A DNA stretch of 33,917 nucleotides from a virus. The stretch lies in IMG/VR virus record IMGVR_UViG_3300043465_000731, positions 1 through 33,917 of that record. One strand, given 5' to 3'. This document shows, one piece after another, positions 21,361 through 29,160 of this stretch (positions are counted from its first letter, which is position 1; each line of letters opens with the position of its first letter). Both the position numbers and the translations under genes were made by a program. The notes beneath the pieces are model-generated. The model was not told the origin of the DNA. It saw only the letters and a program-made list of their open reading frames with translations, and made no database searches.

Positions 21361-21786
21361 ATGCCATTAGTCCCAAATGATACAGACGGTGCGATTAGTC
21401 GTAGTCGTATACAATCATACGTTACAGCAAAAGAAAAGGTTACAGCAGTAGCCGTTACTAATGCTGCAACACCAACAGCAGCACAACTACTTAACAGTAA
21501 GTTGTTTGTTGCAACACCAACAGAAGACACAACCTTCACCCTACCAACAGCCGCACTTGTGCTTGCTGAATTGAAAGATGAAGCAGTTGGAACCTCGTTT
21601 GAGTTTACAATCGTGAACCTTGCGTCTAGTTTTGAAACTGTTGTTACAACCAATACTGGTTGGACAATCACTGGTGGTGGGTTGATGACAGTGTTTGATG
21701 GAACTTCAGCGACATTCCTTGCTGTTGTAACATCAACTACAGCAATTCAGTTGTACCGCAAGAACTCTGGCGGCGCAGTTAAGTAA
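21361..21786 (+). CDS. Beta-rich head decoration-like protein
   Basis: AGGAGATAGAA lies before ATG 21361. The 141-residue product is rich in Thr, Val and Ala and shows alternating strands: KVTAVAVTNAATPTAAQLL, then DTTFTLPTAALVLAELKDEA, FEFTIVNLASS, NTGWTITGGG and AIQLYRKNSGG. This is common in capsid decoration or head-fibre proteins. It lies directly after the capsid gene, bracketed by strong terminators on both sides, so it may be made at a level close to the capsid protein. The role is inferred from context and fold pattern. Confidence 0.65.
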   Translation: MPLVPNDTDGAISRSRIQSYVTAKEKVTAVAVTNAATPTAAQLLNSKLFVATPTEDTTFTLPTAALVLAELKDEAVGTSFEFTIVNLASSFETVVTTNTGWTITGGGLMTVFDGTSATFLAVVTSTTAIQLYRKNSGGAVK

Positions 21787-21791
21787 TTTAA

Positions 21792-21819
21792 CAAAATTTG
21801 CCTTAATTGGCAATTTTGT
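21792..21819 (+). terminator. Hairpin 1 of a triple terminator
   Basis: CAAAATT(T)GCC pairs with GGCAATTTTG, with one bulged base, around the loop TTAATT. It is the first of three consecutive hairpins after the decoration-like gene and overlaps the foot of the second. Confidence 0.5.
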
Positions 21820-21839
21820 GGGCTGGGAACAACCCACAA
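21816..21839 (+). terminator. Hairpin 2 of a triple terminator
   Basis: TTGTGGG-CTGGGAACAA-CCCACAA is a perfect 7-bp stem. The loop contains GGGAAC, a sequence also present in the recurrent GGAAC element. Confidence 0.55.
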
Positions 21840-21840
21840 T

Positions 21841-21869
21841 ATGGTAGGGGGACAAAAGCCCCCTACCAT
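21841..21869 (+). terminator. Hairpin 3, strong intrinsic terminator
   Basis: ATGGTAGGGGG and its exact complement form an 11-bp GC-rich stem with loop ACAAAAG, followed by TTTGATTTTAT. This is the clearest rho-independent terminator of the window and ends the capsid/decoration transcript. Confidence 0.85.
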
Positions 21870-21889
21870 TTTGATTTTATAGGAGTTTT

Positions 21890-22453
21890 ATGCCAAAGGT
21901 CCCAGACCCAGACAAAATTTTAAAAGCAGTTATGCAAAACCTGAAAAAGTCAGGTGTGTTGGATGATGTTGCTAAAACTGGTGGCAATTTGGCTGATGAC
22001 ATCTCAAAGATTATGTCTGAGATGACTGGTAAAGCAGCGAAACCAGCAAAACCAGCAAAACCTAAGTTGCCCAAGAATCCACCTAAAAGCAAACCCGCCA
22101 GTCAAGATATACCGCCATTAAAACCAGGTGCTTCAAAGGCTGAGGCTAAAGCACGTATGGAAACTTTAATGCAAGAAGAATGGGCTCGTGTTGATAATAT
22201 TAAAGCCAAACGTAGCAAATCGGGTTCGGCTGATAAAATGGAACGTGAAGCCCGCCGTCAAGCCAATCGTGACAATTGGGCTAAAGAACGTGAAGCATAC
22301 AACAAAATGAAAGCCATTGAACGTGAAGAACGCAAAGCGGCAAACAGGGCTAAGTGGGCTGCAACCTTAGAAGAAAAATATGGTGGAAATATTGTTGAGG
22401 CTCGCAAAGCAACATCAAAAGGTCGTAACAGAAATAAAAAGGATAAAAAGTAA
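21890..22453 (+). CDS. Basic Lys/Ala-rich virion-associated protein
   Basis: AGGAG lies before the ATG. The 187-residue protein begins PKVPDPDKILKAVMQNLKKS and carries a GKAAKPAKPAKPKLPK segment, then long charged helices (EREERKAANRAKWAATLEEK). The composition, rich in Lys, Arg and Ala, resembles internal proteins that bind the packaged DNA or coiled-coil head proteins. It is followed by a larger protein of the same style. No enzyme motif is visible. Confidence 0.6.
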   Translation: MPKVPDPDKILKAVMQNLKKSGVLDDVAKTGGNLADDISKIMSEMTGKAAKPAKPAKPKLPKNPPKSKPASQDIPPLKPGASKAEAKARMETLMQEEWARVDNIKAKRSKSGSADKMEREARRQANRDNWAKEREAYNKMKAIEREERKAANRAKWAATLEEKYGGNIVEARKATSKGRNRNKKDKK

Positions 22454-23712
22454 TGGCTAGAGGTGGTTCTTCTGCGGACGATATCGCCAGGGCTATTGTT
22501 CAACGACTTTTAGAAGCCCGCAAACCTGCTGTCTCTGCTGTAAAGAATGTTGCAGATGATGCTGGCAAACTTGCCAGCACAGCAAAATCTGCTGTTCAAA
22601 AGGCTTTAGGCAAAAGTGGAAAACCTAAGGTTAGTAGCAAAACAGCAAAGACAGTAACCCCAAAACCGAGCAAGCCTGCTTCTAAGCCGATGACAAAGGA
22701 ACAGCGCCGTTTGGCTAACCAGCAGGCTGACGCTGAACGCCGTGCTATGGGTGCTGATAAAAGAGCAGCAGATAAAGCGGCACAGAAAAAAGCAAACCGA
22801 GAACGATTCCTTAATAAAGAAAAAAGTAAAGTTGAAACAAGGATGACTCCGCAGATGATGCGTCAACAAGGCTATCCTCTTATTAGTAATACTTTAACCA
22901 AGAAAATGAACTCGGTTGATTATAAGACTCGTTTGCTTAAAAACGAGGGCGGCATGTTAGATAAACAAACAAACATAGAGGCTTATAAACTTGTAAAATT
23001 ATATGAAAAAGATGGTCGCAAACTTACTCCTAAGCAGGTTGCGCAAGTTCGTAAGAATGTTGAGTCAGAAATTAAATCTTTTGCTGAAAGAAACTTGGAC
23101 AAACTATCCAGAGGTGTTGATACTAGGTTAAAGAATTTGGGTAAGATGACTCCAGAGGAGTTGGACACTGAGGCTGGTAGAATGGCTTTTCGTGCTAAGA
23201 AAGATAAAATCCGAAAAGGTGTTGAACCTAAGGATTCTCGTAGGGATTATCAAATTCGTCAAGATAAAGAAACGAATATGCGTCTTGAGGCTTTGGAACG
23301 TAAACGTGCAGATGCTAAACTTAATAGAGGTACTGGTACTTCAACTGGTCCTAAGGTTAAGGGTCCTGAGTCTGCTAAGGCTAGGGAGAAGCGTTTGTCT
23401 GCTTTGGCTTCTGAGCGTAGACTTGTTGCGCAACAGGAAGCAAATGCGGCGAAACGTTCTAAGGTTAAGCCTTTGGCTGTGTCGGCTAAGAAGTATAGTG
23501 CTGAGGAACTTAAGAATGTTAAATTGACCACATCTGCTGATGTGGCTGCTGCAAGAGCGGTTCTTGGCAAGGGTGGCGAGGGTTATAATATTAAACCTAG
23601 TGCGCCTTTACGTTCTGGCAGACGACAGGAAACTGCCGAAGAACTTAATGCACGTTTGTCAGCGTTCCGAGCAAAACAATCAAAAGGTTCTAAAGCACCA
23701 AAGAGGAAATAA
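22453..23712 (+). CDS. Large basic Lys/Arg/Ala-rich virion-associated protein
   Basis: The 419-residue protein starts ARGGSSADDIARAIVQRLLE, echoing its upstream neighbour's amphipathic start, and continues with histone-like stretches (KAVTPKPSKP-type runs) and charged helices. The C-terminal part has SAKKYSAEELKNVKLTTSAD, then EGYNIKPSAPLRSGRRQETA. It is strongly basic along its length. A DNA-binding or internal virion role is likely by composition. It overlaps its neighbours by 1 base on each side. Confidence 0.62.
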   Translation: MARGGSSADDIARAIVQRLLEARKPAVSAVKNVADDAGKLASTAKSAVQKALGKSGKPKVSSKTAKTVTPKPSKPASKPMTKEQRRLANQQADAERRAMGADKRAADKAAQKKANRERFLNKEKSKVETRMTPQMMRQQGYPLISNTLTKKMNSVDYKTRLLKNEGGMLDKQTNIEAYKLVKLYEKDGRKLTPKQVAQVRKNVESEIKSFAERNLDKLSRGVDTRLKNLGKMTPEELDTEAGRMAFRAKKDKIRKGVEPKDSRRDYQIRQDKETNMRLEALERKRADAKLNRGTGTSTGPKVKGPESAKAREKRLSALASERRLVAQQEANAAKRSKVKPLAVSAKKYSAEELKNVKLTTSADVAAARAVLGKGGEGYNIKPSAPLRSGRRQETAEELNARLSAFRAKQSKGSKAPKRK

Positions 23713-24236
23713 TGGTTACTCCACGTAACCAACGTTATAAGCGCAAGGTTAATTCTGCTTTAGATTTGTCCAAGATGGCTGCTGACCCCAAGGGGTTTGA
23801 GTACGAACAACGCACTAAGTCTATTGTTGAAACTAAACCTGGTTTTGGACCATTTAATGATATGGTTAATTTTTCTGGTGTTGTTCGTTTTGGTAAAGAA
23901 AATTTAGATGCACAGTTGTCTGATTTGTTGAGGTTAAATAAAAAGAACCCTGGGATTGTACGGGCGGAAGATAAATATGGTCAAAAAGCATCTTTTGTAG
24001 GTGAGTCTTTGTTGCCTTTAAACGAGTTAGAAAACATTTTAACTGGCAAGGGAAGTAAAAGTGACCTTTTTAATGCTTGGCTATATACTCAAAAAGGTGG
24101 CGCTACGGCAATGAAAGGTTTGGGGTTGCTTGGTAAAGGTGTGACTAAACCTGTTGGTGCTTTAACTCGTAAAGCCAGTGTGGGTAATAAGTATGGTCGC
24201 AAGGTGTTAGAAAAAGTGTTATCGGCATTACCTTAA
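23712..24236 (+). CDS. Hypothetical virion-region protein (174 aa)
   Basis: The protein is coupled by TAATG to the preceding basic protein. It begins VTPRNQRYKRKVNSALDLSK and has a globular-looking middle (GFGPFNDMVNFSGVVRFGKE) with a Gly/Lys-rich, hydrophobic C-terminus (MKGLGLLGKGVTKPVGALTR), a possible membrane-active helix. In podoviruses such small proteins are often ejected with the DNA. No family is recognised. Confidence 0.58.
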   Translation: MVTPRNQRYKRKVNSALDLSKMAADPKGFEYEQRTKSIVETKPGFGPFNDMVNFSGVVRFGKENLDAQLSDLLRLNKKNPGIVRAEDKYGQKASFVGESLLPLNELENILTGKGSKSDLFNAWLYTQKGGATAMKGLGLLGKGVTKPVGALTRKASVGNKYGRKVLEKVLSALP

Positions 24237-24237
24237 A

Positions 24238-24257
24238 GGAACGGATACCCATATTAT
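24238..24257 (+). promoter_or_regulatory. GGAAC-N9-TATTAT element (copy D)
   Basis: GGAAC at 24238-24242 and TATTAT at 24252-24257 lie right after a stop codon and reach into the next ATG. Confidence 0.38.
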
Positions 24258-24504
24258 GATGAGCAATTCAATACCTAGTTACGCTTTATACGGTAGACCA
24301 GTGGACCATTATAGGCTTTCTGCTGTTGCTGATGCGCCGTTGGCGGCTGCCAGCGGCGAATATTTGGGTCGTGGCAACAAATGTATGGGCAACGACGATA
24401 CCTGTGGCGCTAACCGTATGAAGGGGCAAGAATTGTGTGTTGGGCATTACCGTCAGGCTGTTAATTTGGCTGAGTTGGCTGAACAAATTGAATCCGAGGA
24501 ATAA
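24256..24504 (+). CDS. Small zinc-binding protein (82 aa)
   Basis: Residues about 43-65 hold C-x6-C-x10-C-x2-H (in GRGNKCMGNDDTCGANRMKG followed by QELCVGH), a likely single zinc site. The N-terminus (SYALYGRPVDHYRLSAVADA) and an acidic end flank it. Two ATGs (24256, 24259) are adjacent; a ribosome site is weak. It lies between virion proteins and the adaptor gene. Function is unknown. Confidence 0.6.
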   Translation: MMSNSIPSYALYGRPVDHYRLSAVADAPLAAASGEYLGRGNKCMGNDDTCGANRMKGQELCVGHYRQAVNLAELAEQIESEE

Positions 24505-24506
24505 CA

Positions 24507-25220
24507 ATGGCATACGCAACAATGACCGCAACAACGTTGCGTCAAACCGTCCGTGACATCACTGACCTAGATAGTGAGGACCTACCAGATTCGTTGTTGA
24601 ATGTTTATATCCGTGACGGATATTACCGTATATTGGATATGGAAAAACGCTGGTCTTTCCTAGAGAAGTCGTTTACTTTTAATACTGTTGCCGAGCAACG
24701 TGAATACACCATTAGTGCCTTTACTGCTGACCCTATTGGTCAGGTTATTTCTATTGTTGACCCTACGGGTACGGGTTTGCGTTTGGATATGGTTGGACTT
24801 GATATGGGTGAAAATACTTATATCGGTTCGTATGATACATCTGCTGACCCGTTGTTTTATGCTATTTGGGAAGGTAAAATTCATTTGTTTCCCAAACCAA
24901 ACAATGTTCGCACCTTGAAGGTGCGGGCTTATCGTGAACCGATTGATTGGGTTACTACTGGTGGTGCGGTTGATGCCAGTCCGTCTTTGCATTTTCCTTT
25001 AGTGTATTATGCTTGCAGCCGTGTATATCAACGCCTTGAGGACACGGTTATGGCACAAGAATATAAACGTGCTTTTGACGAAGGTGTTGTCTTGGCTAAA
25101 GAGAATATTATGAAACCTAGTAGTCATGCGCATTTGCGTTTATCTCAGGGGCAAACTTCTGGTCGTCCAACCTTTCAGGATTGGATGCGACGTATGGGAC
25201 AGGATTTAAAACTTAACTAA
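24507..25220 (+). CDS. Head-tail adaptor (SU10 adaptor-like)
   Basis: The 237-residue protein begins with TTLRQTVRDITDLDSEDLPD followed by SLLNVYIRDGYYRILDMEKR, WSFLEKSFTFNT and EQREYTISAF, the pattern of the podovirus adaptor that plugs under the portal. The central part has KIHLFPKPNNVRTLKVRAYR, and the C-terminus is a helical tail. The position before the beta-propeller nozzle gene, with a 1-base overlap, is as expected. It forms the ring that joins portal and tail. Confidence 0.8.
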   Translation: MAYATMTATTLRQTVRDITDLDSEDLPDSLLNVYIRDGYYRILDMEKRWSFLEKSFTFNTVAEQREYTISAFTADPIGQVISIVDPTGTGLRLDMVGLDMGENTYIGSYDTSADPLFYAIWEGKIHLFPKPNNVRTLKVRAYREPIDWVTTGGAVDASPSLHFPLVYYACSRVYQRLEDTVMAQEYKRAFDEGVVLAKENIMKPSSHAHLRLSQGQTSGRPTFQDWMRRMGQDLKLN

Positions 25221-26833
25221 TGGCTAAAGTTAAAGTTCGTGAACTGAAAGATTTTACTGGGGGGCTAAACTTTCGTGCCGACCAGTTTCAGTTGGCTGAT
25301 AATGAATCTCCTGATATGTTGAATGTTGAAATTGACCCTAGAGGTGGTGTTTTTAGTCGTGGTGCTATGCGCCGTATTAATAGTACGGCGGTATCTGGTA
25401 CTTGGACACCACAATCGTTGTTTCCGTTTTATGGTGCTACACCACGTATAATGTTGTCTACAGAAACTAGAGTTTATCGGTCTACTGGTGCTGATTTTAG
25501 TTTGTTGGAATATAGTTCTGGTAATCCTATTGTTGCTACTAGTACGCATGGTGCTAGTTTTGCACAGTGGGGTACTAAATTGTATATTGCTGTTGGGACT
25601 GCTGGCAACGGTGGCTATGTTTGGGATACTGCTAGCACGTATGCTACGGCGTTGACAGCAAGTGGTACTGCGCCGCATGCTTGGCAAACTACTCCTACTA
25701 CAGGTGAGCGGAAAATGCCGACAGCGGAGTTGTTGCATGTTCATGCTAATAAAATGTTTGCCGCTAATGTTCGTGTTGATGGTGTTGATTATCCGAATCG
25801 TTTGCATTGGTCGTTGGAAAATGCACCTGAGAACTGGAATGAAGATGATTATATTGAAATTAATGCTGGCGGTAATCGTATTACTGGTTTGGCTACTGTT
25901 GCTGGTCAGTTAATTATTTTTAAACCAAACGCAATTTTTGCTTTGTTTGGTTACGATTCAGATAATTTCCAAGTTGTAGAAGTTTCTAGTAATCTTGGTG
26001 TTGACACACCACACAATATTGCTGTTAGCGACAAAGGTGTATATTTCTTTTCTAATCCTGAAGGTGTATATTATTATAACGGTTCTACTATTACGGACAT
26101 TTTTGAAAACCTTAGACCTATTATTGATTTGGATTATATTACTGTTGGTGTTGAAGATGGTTTTCATTTAAGTTGGATTGGTCAACGGTTGTGGGTTTCT
26201 GCACCTTATTCTAGGACTGGTGCTGTATCAAATAGTACTGTTAATTTTGTTTATGACCCAACTATTAGTGCTAAGGGTTCTTGGATGCAGTTTTCAACTG
26301 CGGACGGCAAAGGTTTGACTGCTGGATGTAACTGGCATAATGCGTCCAATGTTGAGTTTCGTTTACTAACTCATCCAACTTTACCTTATGTTTTACAGAT
26401 TGATATGTATGATGAAGAACTTGATAATATTTCTGGCACTGATGTTTCTTATACTAGTAAGTATCGTACTAAATGGTTTGATGCTGGTTCCTATACTCAA
26501 CGTAAAATGTTTCGCCGTCCAGAGTTTGTTATTAAACAATCTGCTGTAAATCAAACTATTGGTGTTAAAGTTTATCATGATTTTGATGAGGCTGATGGTA
26601 ATGAACGTAGAACTTTTAATTTAACACAATCACCAATTGGTTCTGGTATGGTTTGGGGGTCTAGTAATTGGGGGGATAATTGGTCTACTGGTGCTATTAG
26701 TTCTTTGTTGATTACTGGAAACAATTTGGGTTTAGCCCAAACTGTTCAACTAGAGTTTAACGGTCCTTTGGGACAGTTGTGGGGAATTAACAGTATTGGA
26801 TACAAATATCAACCTAGACAGGTTAAAGGATAA
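25220..26833 (+). CDS. Tail nozzle/stabilisation protein (beta-propeller-like)
   Basis: The protein opens with VKVRELKDFTGGLNFRADQF followed by ADNESPDMLNVEIDPRGGVF, the usual start of podovirus tail-tube/nozzle proteins (P22 gp10 or T7 gp12 type). Repeated strands follow (GTKLYIAVGTAGNGGYVWD, RITGLATVAGQLIIFKPNAI, DKGVYFFSNPEGVYYYNGS, GQRLWVSAPYSRTGAV), consistent with propeller blades. The 537-residue length is suitable. It forms the distal tail tube through which DNA passes. It follows the adaptor gene directly. Confidence 0.83.
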   Translation: MAKVKVRELKDFTGGLNFRADQFQLADNESPDMLNVEIDPRGGVFSRGAMRRINSTAVSGTWTPQSLFPFYGATPRIMLSTETRVYRSTGADFSLLEYSSGNPIVATSTHGASFAQWGTKLYIAVGTAGNGGYVWDTASTYATALTASGTAPHAWQTTPTTGERKMPTAELLHVHANKMFAANVRVDGVDYPNRLHWSLENAPENWNEDDYIEINAGGNRITGLATVAGQLIIFKPNAIFALFGYDSDNFQVVEVSSNLGVDTPHNIAVSDKGVYFFSNPEGVYYYNGSTITDIFENLRPIIDLDYITVGVEDGFHLSWIGQRLWVSAPYSRTGAVSNSTVNFVYDPTISAKGSWMQFSTADGKGLTAGCNWHNASNVEFRLLTHPTLPYVLQIDMYDEELDNISGTDVSYTSKYRTKWFDAGSYTQRKMFRRPEFVIKQSAVNQTIGVKVYHDFDEADGNERRTFNLTQSPIGSGMVWGSSNWGDNWSTGAISSLLITGNNLGLAQTVQLEFNGPLGQLWGINSIGYKYQPRQVKG

Positions 26834-26835
26834 CA

Positions 26836-27132
26836 ATGGCTACACTTACTATTCCACATAGTTTTACAAACGGCACAGCCGCTATTGCGACTGAAGTTAA
26901 TGCAAACTTTGTTGCTATTAAAACGTTTACTGAAGCGTTGGCGGCTGGCACAAACATTGACGCTGGGGCTGTAAACTCGGCTGCAATGTCTGCAACTGGT
27001 GTGGTTGCTGGTGTTTACACAACAGCAAACATTACAGTTGATTCGGCTGGTCGTTTAACAGCAGCGGCATCAGGTACGAGCGTTACTGGTGACAGTGACC
27101 AGTTGGTGTTGGGTTCGCAGGTGTTCGGTTAA
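26836..27132 (+). CDS. Small tail-fibre-like protein (98 aa)
   Basis: The sequence TLTIPHSFTNGTAAIATEVN followed by ANFVAIKTFTEALAAGTNID matches the repeated N-terminal motif of phage tail fibres (FxxGTxAxAxxVNANFxAI). The rest (NITVDSAGRLTAAASGTSV) is the typical VDxxGRxTAA fibre repeat. At 98 residues it may be a fibre base. AAAGGATAAC lies before the ATG, 2 bases after the nozzle gene. Confidence 0.7.
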   Translation: MATLTIPHSFTNGTAAIATEVNANFVAIKTFTEALAAGTNIDAGAVNSAAMSATGVVAGVYTTANITVDSAGRLTAAASGTSVTGDSDQLVLGSQVFG

Positions 27133-27275
27133 TGGCTTGGTCTGTTAACTCGTTGTCTTTGCTGACAAGTGTGGACAAAAATGTTTTACAAAACATTTTT
27201 GTGTCACTTCAGGCTGAACTAGAACGTTTACAAAAAGAAATAGACGAATTAAAACAGTTGAAAGCAATTAGGTAA
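27132..27275 (+). CDS. Small coiled-coil protein (47 aa)
   Basis: The frame overlaps the previous stop by 1 base (TAATG) and ends 4 bases before the next ATG, so it fills the gap precisely. The product has a hydrophobic start (AWSVNSLSLLTSVDKNV) and a Leu heptad coiled coil (QAELERLQKEIDELKQLKA). It could be a trimeric connector for the preceding fibre-like protein. Family unknown. Confidence 0.6.
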   Translation: MAWSVNSLSLLTSVDKNVLQNIFVSLQAELERLQKEIDELKQLKAIR

Positions 27276-27279
27276 CATT

Positions 27280-27717
27280 ATGTCAATGATAGACGCATAT
27301 TATGGCGATTACGGGATGGCTGAAGCATCTGCCCGTAAACGCCGTTCCGCAACCTCAATAGCGAACCGACAGGCTGCGTTTCTGGGGCAACAACGTGGCA
27401 CACGCAATATAGCGGACTTGACACGTAAACTCACCGAAGGTTTTCGCCCACAAATGGCTAGTTATGGTAAACGTGGTTTGGCTGGTCCTGGTGTGGCTTC
27501 GGGTATACAACGTAAAGGTTTAGAACGTTACGCTGCCGATATGCAACGTGGAATATCTGATGAAACACAAATGCTACAGGATGAACAGAACCGTATTGCT
27601 ATGAGTGAAGCAGCATCTCAGGCTGACCTTGAGGATTATTTGACGCAGTTACGTTTACAAAAACAAAGAGATATTATTAGTTCGGCTACTGCCCTCAAGC
27701 AGTATGCTGCCTACTAG
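27280..27717 (+). CDS. Internal virion protein-like (145 aa)
   Basis: The protein begins SMIDAYYGDYGMAEASARKR and is helical and charged, with repeated Gln, Arg and Ala (IANRQAAFLGQQRGTRNIAD, DETQMLQDEQNRIAMSEAAS). This composition and the position after the nozzle gene match the small ejection proteins of podoviruses. There is no catalytic motif. AGGTAACATT before the ATG is a modest ribosome site. Confidence 0.6.
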   Translation: MSMIDAYYGDYGMAEASARKRRSATSIANRQAAFLGQQRGTRNIADLTRKLTEGFRPQMASYGKRGLAGPGVASGIQRKGLERYAADMQRGISDETQMLQDEQNRIAMSEAASQADLEDYLTQLRLQKQRDIISSATALKQYAAY

Positions 27718-27725
27718 GGGGTGTT

Positions 27726-29117
27726 ATGTCGTTTAAATTAGTTAATGGCAAATGGGTACAAAATGGTGAGCCACTTGGTCCACCTAATCCTGCTTTGCAA
27801 CAACCTGTTCCTGTTCCACCATTAAATTTGGATGCTTTGTATAAAAAATATAATGAAGATGTTCTTGCGTGGCAAAAAGAAAACAAAAAAACCGCAAATG
27901 TTATGCCGCCTGATTCGTGGTTAAAACCACGTCAGGCGTTGCTGCAGGGACAGATAGAAGCACAAACGTCAGCACGACAAGAAATAGTTGACCGCAACAA
28001 TGTTATAATGTCACAAAACTTTTCAACAAAACAAACATTGTTGGATAATGCACGTGAGGACAAATATCGTCAAGCACAATTAGATTTACAACGTGCTGCT
28101 GCTGGTACTGCTGCTGCTGTTCGTGCGCAAGAACGTATAGATGCTTTGGCTAAAGAAAAACGTGACCGTGAAGCACAAGTTGCAGCAGAGGCACGTGCGC
28201 AACAACAACAAGTTGATGCAGAAAAACGTCAAATAGCACGTGAAGATGCGTTAGCAGCCGAAACTAGACTGCGTGGTATTGCGGGTGGTAACGCTGCTGC
28301 TGATTATCTGTTTTCACAAGCAGGAAAACGAACCACTGAAGGTTTGATAAGAATTAAAGAACTTTATGACCCAATGAAAACTATGGCTGATAGCGAATTT
28401 GCTACACAACTTGAACTATTGGCTAATGATTTTAAAACTGCACGTGGACAAGTTATGGGTGCGGGTGAAGATTTCTTAAAAAACTTTGTTGATAGTGTCG
28501 CTTATAAAGATGTTCCTATTAGTACTTTAGAAGCACCAACAAATCCTTTGTTGGCTGCATTACAATCTCAAGGTGCTGGTACTGGCGAGGTGCAGGCTAT
28601 AAGTGATTTTGCTAAACAGTTTGCTACTAGTACATCAGATTTGGGTAAGTGGGCTGCTAGTCAATTGAATGTTGGGCAACAAAACTTTGACATTGCTAGT
28701 AAACGTGCTGCTACTGGTGCTACTACTGCTGCTTTGCAAGGTTTGGCTGGTCAGGAACCACGTATTAAGGCTGGTATGCAGGCTGACCTAAATAAACGTT
28801 TGCAAGATATTGCGTTGCAAAAAGCACAAGCAAGTGAAAACGTTTACGCTAGACAGGCAGCGCAAGAAGATTCGGCTGCAGCAATAAGGGCGCAAACTAT
28901 GCAACAGTATGGTTATGTGCCAAAACCTGAAGAACCTAAAAAACCTGAAGAACCTAAAAAACCTGAAGAACCGCCAGCCGATGATGGGGCTGCTAAAGCG
29001 GCTGCGGATGCGGCAGCAGCGAAAAAAAAGGCTGAAGAAGAAGCGGCTGCTAGGGCTGCTGCTCAACGAAACGAAAGTATAGCGCAAGTTAAAGCAATGC
29101 GGCGAGCGGAGTTTTAG
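27726..29117 (+). CDS. Internal virion (ejection-like) protein, coiled-coil
   Basis: GGGGGTGTT precedes ATG 27726. The 463-residue protein starts with KLVNGKWVQNGEPLGPPNPA and then is mostly long Ala/Gln/Arg helices with coiled-coil character (about 100-360). Near the C-terminus is a repeated P-E-E-P-K-K linker, then an Ala/Lys/Glu helix (AAADAAAAKKKAEEEAAARA) of the TolA-like kind. In podoviruses such proteins lie inside the head and are ejected with the DNA. Role inferred from order and composition. Confidence 0.62.
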   Translation: MSFKLVNGKWVQNGEPLGPPNPALQQPVPVPPLNLDALYKKYNEDVLAWQKENKKTANVMPPDSWLKPRQALLQGQIEAQTSARQEIVDRNNVIMSQNFSTKQTLLDNAREDKYRQAQLDLQRAAAGTAAAVRAQERIDALAKEKRDREAQVAAEARAQQQQVDAEKRQIAREDALAAETRLRGIAGGNAAADYLFSQAGKRTTEGLIRIKELYDPMKTMADSEFATQLELLANDFKTARGQVMGAGEDFLKNFVDSVAYKDVPISTLEAPTNPLLAALQSQGAGTGEVQAISDFAKQFATSTSDLGKWAASQLNVGQQNFDIASKRAATGATTAALQGLAGQEPRIKAGMQADLNKRLQDIALQKAQASENVYARQAAQEDSAAAIRAQTMQQYGYVPKPEEPKKPEEPKKPEEPPADDGAAKAAADAAAAKKKAEEEAAARAAAQRNESIAQVKAMRRAEF

Positions 29118-29136
29118 GAACAGGTATTCTTATTAT
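29117..29136 (+). promoter_or_regulatory. GGAAC-N9-TATTAT element (copy E)
   Basis: GGAAC at 29117-29121 and TATTAT at 29131-29136 overlap the end of the previous stop region and lie 24 bases before the ATG of the giant protein, a promoter-compatible spacing. A second TTAGGGAC follows. Confidence 0.42.
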
Positions 29137-29160
29137 AGGATACTAATTTAGGGACTTTTC

